The position numbers were made by a program, and so were the translations under genes. This document shows, in pieces, positions 55,601 through 64,000 of a stretch of DNA of 64,000 bases. Position 1 is the first letter of the stretch; every line of letters begins with the position of its first letter. The DNA lies in assembly GCA_030248215.1 (NCBI GenBank), contig JASANG010001867.1, positions 1 through 64,000 of the forward strand. The letters run 5' to 3'. Source of the stretch: Enoplolaimus lenunculus. Taxonomy: Eukaryota; Nematoda; Enoplea; Enoplida; Thoracostomopsidae. Under the pieces are notes generated by a model. The model saw only the letters and a program-made list of their open reading frames with translations, ran no database searches and had not been told where the DNA came from.

Positions 55601-58600
55601 GTTAATTGATTTTACTGTTTTTAAATTTTAAAATCAAGTAAATTGGTTGTTATTGTCTGTAGGGGTCAGTTGCTACTCGCGGCATCTTGACTACGCCCGT
55701 TTTCGAAAAATTGCCGATTATATCGATTGCTACTTAATGGCTGATATGGCGCACATTAGTGGTTTAGTAGCGGCCCAAGTCATTCCAAGTCCGTTTGAGT
55801 ATGCGGATATTGTAACATCAACGACACATAAAAGTTTACGTGGCCCGCGTGCTGGGATAATCTTTTATCGAAAAGGTGAGAGATAATCTTCTATTGGAAA
55901 GATAAGAGCCTACCTTTGTAGTTGGTTTAAGAAAGGTACGTATGTGGAAGAGGTAGCTGTGATCTGCGAGCGCTAGATAAAGTCTGAGTTGGCATTCCCA
56001 ACTATGTATAGCAGAGTACCTATCACCACCTGGGTACGTATGTTACGACTTGTAACTTTCAAACCACCAAATAAATGTCGGTGTGCAAATATCTCCTAGT
56101 AAATGGCAGAAAAAGCGGATTATAACTTGCAACATTATTGGTTATTATTTTTTGTTTCAAAACCTTCTGTTAACTTAAATTTTGGTAGATGCTATGCACA
56201 TTTGAGAATGCGGTCACTTACAAAAGTAGGCGGGATCTGGGAGAGATGACTGACTACAATATGGAAAGGCATCTGTTTACTGGGTGCGCTAGGACATGAT
56301 TTGGATTATTTATTCTGTTTTGGATGGAAGTTGGATCTTTTGAAAAGTTAACCGGCTACGTAAAGTAAAGGGTTTTAAAACAATATGATTAATTGTGGAT
56401 TGTTTAGGAGTTCGGCGACATACGCCAAAAGGAGATGTGATGTATGATTTAGAGGAGAAAATCAATCAAGCGGTGTTTCCCGGATTGCAAGGCGGGCCAC
56501 ACAATAATACGATTTTGGGTAAGACTTTTTAGCTTTGATTTGGTTCTTTGCACAAATGTGTCCAGGAAATATAGGTTGTGGTTATGTTCACTACTAAGTG
56601 ATAACATGGATTTGTCGAATGTCTAATCGTGTAGCTTACATTTATAGAACGCTATTTTCTTTTTGAATATCAATTTTTATTTGTAGATGTTTGTTTCAGC
56701 AATGGCTGTTGCATTTGAGCAAGCAAAAACTGCAGAATTTCGTGCATATGCGGCTCAGGTTTTAGCAAACTGCCAATCACTGTGCTCAAAACTAACCGGT
56801 TATGGCTATGCACTTGCCACTGGTATGTATGTTTTGTGGTTATAATAACTGTGAATATTGTGACGTGTATTTACGGACAAAAAGCTTATAATTTTGTTTT
56901 GATTTTGGAAATTTTAATTTTAATTTGGTTGGCAAAGTAATTATTGGTAGAGTTGCAACATTTAAAAATAAATACCCGAACTCGGATTTTTCTGGGAAAA
57001 ATCCAGGACCCGGACCGGAATTTTTAAGAATGCAATCCCAGACCCGGGTTTATTTTCTGGGCAAACCCGGGCCCGGAATTTTTATAAGTTAAAACTGAAG
57101 ATGATGCTAATTTTTTAAAGATAGGAAAGATTTTCTGTCTCCATCTATATTTTAGCAGCTCAGTGTGTAAAAATATTAATGGGTTGTGTGCAATGCGAAA
57201 CGACTACTGTCATTCACAAAAAATTATTTCAAGTAAATCATAAAACAAAGTACGATCCTTATTAGGGATGTGCCGATGCCAAAATTTTTTCCCGATGTCG
57301 ATACCTATTCCAAGTTTAATACACAATGTTTAAAGAACAGATAGGGTACATTACAACTGCGAAGGCTCAAAACATATATAACAACTAAAAGAGTATAATT
57401 CTTGAGAACGGTGCTTTTAATTAATTTTTCAAGGTCAAACGCAAGAGAAATAACAGTTTCCCAGATCAGGCGCATCGATATCCTCTAACGAGTGAAATTA
57501 ATAGCAGTCCAACTTACTGTTATGTGCAAAAAAGAACATATGGGCAATATTTTGCATTGCCGATATCGGATACTACGAAATGTACCGATTATTACCGACG
57601 CTCGAATTAATAACTTAAAATGAGACATGTCATTTCTCTACATCCTGACTATTCTCACCATGGCTAATTAAACGTTCGTAATCGTAACCAAGTATATCTA
57701 CGTAGGTTATTTATTACTCAAAGGTGCAGCCTGTTGACCAACGTTTTCCTTCTGCAGTTCGCTTTTACCATGGCTAATTAAACGTTCGTAATCGTAACCA
57801 AGTAGATCTACGTAGGTTATTTATTACTCAAAGGTGCAGCCTGTTGACCAACGTTTTCCTTCTGCAGTTCGCTTTTACACACTAATATAATTTTGTTCCG
57901 GGTGTTGTGTCAGGGTATTTTTCTAATACCCAGTCGCGGTCCCGGAATGATTTGTTGTGAAAACCCGTACCCGGACCCGGCATTTCTTGAAGCGAAACCC
58001 GAACACGAACACGGAATTTTTCGGCGAAAATAACCGAAATACCTAATACCCGGACCCGGATGCAGCTCTAATTATTGGGACTAGTAGCATTTTAAATACT
58101 AGAATTCGGAGGTTTGAAAAGCGCTGGAGTTTTTGATTGAGTAACGTCTGTTTCTGAGTCCTTTTGCATATTTAACCTTGTCATCGTACTTTCCAAGCTT
58201 TCGGTCCGAATTGAAGTAGATTTTTGTTTAAGCACAAACATGTACAATTCTTGTTTTGTATTCAAAGCCTGTATTCTCATGTAGCACTTATCACTGGGTG
58301 GTGTTACGTCTTGTAACTTTCGATTCAGTTAATATTGAGGCTCAAAAGTCACCACATATGATTTGCTCTACACTTGTACCAGTACTGAGTTCAAGCTGCA
58401 ATAGTTAGTATGTTTGAAAACCTATTACTAGCTGATGATAGCTGTTATATAGATTTAAGCATATGGGCCCAGGTTTTAGAAAAATATTTTTAACAACTTG
58501 TCTCGTATTATGCTTAGAATGGTTACAGATGCTGTAAGTATTATTATCAGTAAATTTTTTATCTTTAAAGGTGGTTCCGACAATCACTTGTGCCTTGTTG

Positions 58601-59779
58601 ATTTGCGGCCTTTGGGACTTGACGGCGCACGGGTAGAGCATGTTTTGGAGCTCGTATCCATTGCTTGCAATAAAAACACGTGTCCCGGTGATAAAAGCGC
58701 TTTAAAGCCAGGAGGTAAGGTGACGAAGACTGGATCTATTAAACATTTTGCTGCTATTACATTTTTTAGCAAATCATGAAGCTCTAGTTTTTTGCCAAGA
58801 ATACTTAATAAAAGGTACTTTTTCTCAGACCGACGCTTCGAACAGGGGAAGTACACAGAACATAACATTTAATTGCTTTAGATGAGATACCCGTTTAACA
58901 TCCGGTTCCGATATCTGGTGAACTAATATGCTTTCGTATTCTGGTTGTGGTGGCATATTTTACATATCTTTCTTTATTTGTAATTTTATATGGTTTTAAT
59001 GTACGTTCTTCGTGTTAATTTGTCTTTGAAGTTGCTGTTTGATATAAGTATGTTAAAAATTGGTCTATTTTGCAGTTATTTTTTGACATTATTCCTTGCA
59101 GGAATTCGGTTGGGAACGTGTGCGCTGACGTCACGCGATATGAAAGAAAAAGATTTTGCGAAAGTTGCCGATTTTATTCATGAAGGTATTCTCGATGTTA
59201 TTACTTTTTTACTGTTTTGATTTGTTATTGATGCTATTTTTCAAATACACGTAGTATCTGCCAAGCTGGTATTTAAAAAGGATTGTCGTAGTATCATTGA
59301 GTTATGGTAAATGAAGAAATATGTTAGATATTTCGATTTATTAGCTGACAGCATGAAAAGTTTATTCTCAACTTGCTGACGATTAATGTTGCACGCATTA
59401 CCAATAGAGGTCAAGCGGACAATGAAATTTGCCATTTCACTATTACTTAATTTTCTGAATTCGCTGCAATGGCTCTATACCGTAATATTGGTACTACAAA
59501 ATACGTATATGAATACACCGCAAAACCGCATGAGTTTGTTGGCCGTCAATCAGGTTTCTGGTTTTTACTCCAGTGGTTGTACCTTGCTGTGTAAGGGTTA
59601 AGTTTACTTTTTCAGGCATCCAACTTGCGCTCAAGATACAACAGACCGCTGGACGTTTACTGAAAGAATTCAAAGAAGAATGTGGCAAGCAACAGTATTC
59701 GATTGAAATTGCAACACTTCGAGACCGCGTGGAACAATTTTCCCGGTCATTTCCAATGCCTGGTTATGATGATTTTTGA
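52627..59779 (+). CDS. SHMT1: Serine hydroxymethyltransferase, complete, ten exons
   Basis: PLP enzyme converting serine plus tetrahydrofolate to glycine plus 5,10-methylene-THF, the entry to one-carbon metabolism. Exons: 52627-52752, 53005-53129, 54057-54269, 54588-54733, 55663-55875, 56408-56518, 56700-56822, 58571-58714, 59102-59185 and 59616-59779. They total 1449 nt with every phase matching: 482 aa, the size of human cytosolic SHMT1 (483). Signatures: [82 protein letters not shown] with the PLP-binding lysine, [23 protein letters not shown] and [10 protein letters not shown]. No mitochondrial presequence is evident, favouring the cytosolic form, though animals with one SHMT gene may use alternative starts. 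No damage seen. Confidence 0.97.
54800..55425. mobile_element. Dispersed TIR-like repeat in SHMT intron 4
   Basis: Has a GTCCGTCTGTCCGTCCGTCT run followed by AGGAACCACTGAACCGATTT, a combination that recurs in dispersed repeats of many invertebrates. Ends GAGCGACGCG/CGAGCGAAGC and GTTCGAGCTTCGCTC are loosely inverted. No coding capacity. Confidence 0.5.
55990..56100 (+). repeat. Fragment of the TGTAGCAC-type dispersed repeat
   Basis: CCTATCACCACCTGGGTACG and TTACGACTTGTAACTTTC match the left part of 58268-58475. SHMT intron 5. Confidence 0.5.
56949..58070. mobile_element. Non-autonomous hAT element in SHMT intron 7
   Basis: 1122 bp with a perfect 8-bp target-site duplication ATTATTGG (56941-56948 and 58071-58078) and ends TAGAGTTGCAAC and GGATGCAGCTCTA. 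The 8-bp duplication is diagnostic of the hAT superfamily. Both subterminal regions carry many CCCGGACCCGG-type words. It includes an exact-looking 110-bp tandem duplication (57661-57770 and 57771-57880, one visible change) and a piece starting TTAGGGATGTGCCGATGCC that resembles another hAT end, so there may be a nested fragment. No transposase ORF. Confidence 0.85.
58268..58475 (+). repeat. Dispersed repeat family (TGTAGCAC type), copy 2
   Basis: Matches the complement of 43980-44195. It lies in SHMT intron 7, just before exon 8. Confidence 0.65.
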
Positions 59780-60837
59780 AACAATATTTTGATAGATTTT
59801 TTATGAGATTTTGAAAATATTTGAATGTTGTTTTGCATTATACGCCTGTTGGTTGAGTTATTTTAGTAGATGGTCGTGGTGTTTGTAGGTTTAAAACTGA
59901 AATTTTGTTTTGAATGTTATCTGTTCGAACTTCGAAGCATAAATTACATCTGAAAGCAGGCAAAACGTAAATGAAACTATGATCTACACATGGGACGGAA
60001 CTTCTAGATGTACTACGTTGATGGTCTGTTAGGTAATGTTCCAAAAAATTTCAATTTTTTATCTTGCTTGGCCAATAGGCCTGGATTCACTGTAGAACGG
60101 TGAAGATTTCTTTGTTTTTACTTGGTAATTACTCGCTATACATATAATATTATTTTTTTATAATATTCATTTCAAAGTAAATAATACTGTTTTACATGGA
60201 AAGTTACTATCATGACATTGAGCGATATTTCATTGTCACTATCTGTGCTCAACCGTTGTGTTGTATAATATAGTTTCTTGACATTCAAAACTTGCCGGCC
60301 TTTGGACAAAATATAAGTGTTTTTGTTGATTTATTACTGTACCCTGTCATAAAGCGGGACAGATTTTTGTGAAACCAGTACAAGTGATATTGCGTTAAAT
60401 AGCACGAGCGTAATTTTCAAAGGTTATTTCTAAAGCACCTGGACGAAATTTACAAAGGGCTGACTTGGCAATAACCCCTCTAAGCTACATCGCGTGTAGT
60501 GATGCAAAATTGAAAACTGCATTGAAAATCAGAATGCTGTAAATCAAATAATAGTTTTTCTTGCTTGCTTTTTGAATGCGTACATTTGAAATTGAGAAGT
60601 TGAAAGATAGAACTTTGTATATTTGAGGGTTTTAATGAGCAAAATTTTGATATCTGCGTGAATTAAATGTTTATGTACGCTACGCAGATATTGAGGAAAT
60701 TGCAGATTTTGCAGATTTGCCGTATAGCAATTAAAATTCTTTGTGGCTTCCAGGGATGTATACTGGTTTGTCTTGTGCCATTTTCAGCTCCTTATCCTAG
60801 CAATAATTGTATGCGATAGAAAGCATTTTAGGTGACC
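59780..60837. other. Intergenic between SHMT and MBOAT7-like gene
   Basis: AT-rich 3' UTR and upstream region of two genes on the same strand. A TTTTAG acceptor six bases before the MBOAT ATG hints at a 5' non-coding exon here. Nothing else recognised. Confidence 0.4.
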
Positions 60838-62146
60838 ATGATGAAAGCAGCGTCTGACGATTTAATTTATTTCTATGCATTAATTGGTTCTTTTTGTGGT
60901 GCCCTCCTTTTGCGACGATGCCCTCCAGCATATAAGTGCACTCTTGCAGGAGTTGCAGGCGTGTTGTTAGTGACAATATTGTGCGGAAGAGCGCTTGTGT
61001 ACTCTCAGCTCCTAATTGTGGTCACTCTTGCGATTATTCGACTGGTTTCAAGGAAGTAAGCTCAGTGACTTTGCTTTGTTTTAGTTTGGTTTTGTTTTTA
61101 AAAGTGCTATGTTTATTTCTGATGGGATACAAATACAGTTAGACTAATATGGTTAAAATATTGTCGAAGGTTGAAGTACATGGCAAAGAATGTAAGTTTG
61201 AGAGGTTTGTTGTACAAGCATAATATGATATCAGTATCCTACGCAGTTGTTTCAACAACTTCTTTTGGCGAAATTGCAAAGAATATGCGCTTAGGCCCAC
61301 ATCGCAACTGGGAAAGAATACCGAAGTCGAGAGCAGTTTTTCGAGAATTAAAAATGTTTGCGTATATAGAATTTTCTAGTTGTCAGTTGATAGGTTTAGG
61401 GTTGGGAAACATCGTATCTATGCCAAAACCTAAGGGTTGTGCTAAACTTTACTGTGCCAGAAGCCGTCGCACTCCGCCGGACGCCCTCCCGCTCTGCCGG
61501 ATGCCGTCGCACTCCTCTGGACGCCGTTGCACTCCTCTGGACGCCGTTGCTAACAAAAACATACGCAAAATCTACTGTAATAGCGTGCGGCAATTTTTGG
61601 CCAATGTTACTGTAAGGGGCGCAACAGTAAATTATGCGTGTTCCTAAGTCTAAGCCTAAGCGTTGCTCAAATGTGTTCCTAAGCCTAAGCCTAAGCAAAA
61701 AAATGTCATCTAGAATCTGAACGTACTCTTTTATAGACTCGCCAGAAACCTGGACGCCCGTTAAAGTAACATGGGCCCAATTTTTAATAAACCGATTTTA
61801 TCGAGCCGTGCGGCGGCGCGCGGCGAGTATGGTTCAACCCTAAGCCTGATCCTTAGCGTCATATGTGGAGGAAGTGTCCAAGAGGCTATTTTTTCAAAAC
61901 ACATTGTTAAGCCTACGTGAAAAGCATATTATACTGTTGCAGGAGAATATGTTTTGTGGGCTTAATCGCATGCGTAGCCCTGCTTATAATTTTCAACCCT
62001 AAGTATTGACTAGTTTTAGGTATGTTCATTTGGCAAGTTTTGTGGTATCGTTTGTGTATTTGGCGCTGTTCCGGTTTGCACCCTCCCTTCGATTACTTCC
62101 GTATCCGCCGCATGCAAACGCAGTTCAGTTGTTTGTCACTTTAAGG
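60838..62146 (+). CDS. MBOAT7: MBOAT7-like lysophosphatidylinositol acyltransferase, N-terminal exons
   Basis: Two coding exons, 60838-61055 and 62020-62146, join in phase (AGG AA|GTAAGC; TTTTAG|G). They give 115 aa with at least three membrane segments. The first exon reads DLIYFYALIGSFCGALLLRR, as in the family start. The second ends PHANAVQLFVTLR, closely matching PFTNAVQLLLTLK of vertebrate MBOAT7, and then a GTAAGT donor. The enzyme puts arachidonate on lyso-PI in ER membranes. The catalytic Asn/His region lies in later exons outside the window. ATG at 60838 or 60841 is the start. The intron holds the nested repeat at 61431-61843. Confidence 0.82.
61431..61843. mobile_element. GC-rich minisatellite TIR element with a nested TTAGGC MITE
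   Basis: Outer ends CCTAAGGGTTGTGC and GGTTCAACCCTAAG are inverted. The left interior has a 20-21-bp tandem repeat (GGACGCCGTTGCACTCCTCT type, about four units). A complete TTAGGC MITE lies inside at 61600-61775 (TTGGCCAATGTTACTGTAAG to AAAGTAACATGGGCCCAA). It sits in the MBOAT7-like intron 1. Confidence 0.65.
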
Positions 62147-64000
62147 GTAAGTTTAGTCCTGGACACGGCTGGTCTTAGCAAGTGCGCCGCTCAACACCCC
62201 CTCCGCCCCGCAGCGGTTTGTTGCGCATATACAGAGCGACATAACTCAACCGTAGTATACAGAACGAAAATAATACCGTGTATATAAGGGAATAACACTG
62301 GTATACGAAATATTTTAAACTTTAATGTCTTGGGACATCCATCTGTTACGCCAAAGTCAACAAAACAAACAAAACTATCAAAACTTAGTTTTGATGTTCG
62401 TTTGTTGTGGGACGAGGCACGTTTACGTGTAGTAGGCCCATATGCATGCTTTTTGAGAAATGTGGCGCAATGTGACGTCACAGTAGGCGATTAGTAGTCG
62501 AAGTTGTTCTCGTTTTACCATTTGTTGCAGATTGAATTCGAACCCGTCCCTCGCTTATGAAATGAACCTTCTTTGTTAGATATCATTCTGGTGCCCTACG
62601 GCTTTGCCAAAAACAGAGGGCACGTATTCAGATGCACAATATATGATGGTAGCAGAAAATTAGCTATAGAAGCAAACAAGAAGGCAAATATACAAGCATG
62701 AATAACGCAATGCTTAATTGGAATTGCGCCGACGGCGCCCAATTTTTTAAAATCATGGGGTGGATTAGTTTTGCCGCCCCCCAAGTGCCCGCCTATGAGT
62801 CTACAATTCATTGCATCGCCAGACAGTGTCTTAAAGCTTATGAATATATGTAGGTATAATTTTAAGCAAAACTCTAAGCCTATGCTTAAGCATAATGATG
62901 TCGACAAATTGTCGAGTCGGTGAATTTTAAGATTACAAGTTTCCAGGCCACGAGTTGTTAAGTGACGAATTTTCGTGATATCTTGCCAGCACCGATTAAT
63001 ATAAGGCTGCAAAAGATCCTTTTGCACTGCTTTCAGATGTTCTGGAGGGCACAATATTAATTGTACAACCTTGCATTCACGTCCTTAGTTCGGTCATTGC
63101 TAATTTTTTAGAGGTAGACCATTTTACGCTGGTCTATCCAGCGACGGATCAAGGATTATCTGGTGGGGGATCCGAGGTTTGATAAGTTCACTTTATCGTA
63201 CAGAGTCGGGAATGGTCGGCTCATGTTACTGTATCTACAATTATGGGTCTATTCGGTTATCCCCCCCAGCCTGCGTTTGCCCAAAAGTGGTCGGATTTAG
63301 AAAATTTTTTGCTTATTTGAGCTTCTCTGGGCTCGTCTGATAATTACAAGCTTAAATTTGAATTTTTGAAACATATTTTTAAAGCAATAAAATTCCCCCT
63401 TGCGACCCAAAAAACAAGCTGCATCTAATGGTATATAATTTGTTAAACTTTTGGACACAAAAAGTTGTTCACTGTGAAAAACGTGAGGAGGCATCAACCT
63501 CTTGGCAAACTGAAACTGGGGAACTTGGTTTCAAAACAAGCCCACAGCCAGCTCACCTTGCTATGGGGGGCTAAAAAATTTTCAGGAGGGGCATGCAAGG
63601 GTTTTCAATGAGTGACAAGCAAGGTTGAAAACTTTCTAGGGTTGACCTAAATTTTGGCTACGGGTCCGTATCGAAAGGTAATGATGGTGTTTCAACGGGT
63701 AGCGCTATTTGCAACGTTGGAAGTGTTTATTATGAATATACACAACGACGTAGCGCTATGTTTATTAGTGATTAACACTGGTATGTTAAATATTTTAAAA
63801 TTAAATGTCAAGCGACATTGTAATTTCTTTGTAAACTCAAACAAACAAACAAACAAACACAAACAAAACTTAGATTTATAAAGTTTTGGATGTTCGTTTG
63901 TTGTGGGCCTCTACAGGTCTTGTAGACGTCGTAACGGCCCATGTACGCGTTTTTTGAAACATGTGGCGCAAAATGACGCCGCAGTATTGTAGTATACACG
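62147..64000. other. Probable MBOAT7-like intron; duplicated 220-bp segment
   Basis: No third MBOAT exon found. Segments 62285-62500 and 63775-64000 are direct-repeat relatives: both run ACACTGGTAT, AATATTTTAAA, AATGTC, an (AAAC)-rich stretch, GATGTTCGTTTGTTGTGGG, then ATGTGGCGCAA with TGACG. They could be two copies of one element or a local duplication. An (AAAC)n run is at 63838-63868. Confidence 0.5.

Overview
The window is AT-rich animal nuclear DNA. Its genes have GT-AG introns, and it carries a LINE, tRNA-derived repeats and many short terminal-inverted-repeat (TIR) elements. The recognisable proteins (EXOSC9/Rrp45, serine hydroxymethyltransferase, an MBOAT7-like acyltransferase, an F-box/LRR protein) are all clearly metazoan. 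Gene size, intron size and transposon content suggest an invertebrate. I cannot fix the phylum. The frequent TTAGGC motif lies inside mobile elements and is not taxonomic proof.

Layout. 1-5392: two oppositely oriented tandem arrays of a 296-bp unit (a piggyBac-like MITE carrying a tRNA-Gly-like sequence, plus a 33-bp linker) on either side of an ~820-bp spacer that may hold the end of a small gene. 5393-11201: gene-poor, with several MITE families. 11202-18443 (-): EXOSC9/Rrp45, nine exons found, first exon not found. 18541-19560: a strikingly G-depleted tract. About 19600-25399 (+): an apparently intact two-ORF L1/Tx1-type LINE whose ORF1 carries a zinc knuckle and a NADAR domain. 28042-31312 (-): a two-exon F-box/LRR gene of 565 aa. 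31900-33800: a cluster of telomere-motif MITEs and long palindromes. 34633-38547 (-): a 1304-aa repetitive Ala/Ser/Glu/Lys-rich protein of unknown function. 38600-52600: repeat-rich intergenic DNA, including a chain of RNA-like hairpins, a palindromic short tandem array and tRNA-derived SINEs. 52627-59779 (+): complete ten-exon serine hydroxymethyltransferase of 482 aa with a hAT element in intron 7. 60838-62146 (+): first two coding exons of an MBOAT7-like gene, which continues out of the window.

How the parts relate. The host genes have unrelated roles: RNA decay, ubiquitin ligase adaptor, one-carbon metabolism and phosphatidylinositol remodelling. The strongest candidate for something new is the LINE: its ORF1 fuses a nucleic-acid-binding zinc knuckle to a NADAR domain, a family known to remove ADP-ribose. 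This raises the possibility of a retrotransposon that reverses ADP-ribosylation of its own RNA, DNA or RNP. Next in interest are the inverted tRNA-like arrays, MITEs with internal telomere-like repeats, the covarying hairpin chain and the G-depleted tract.
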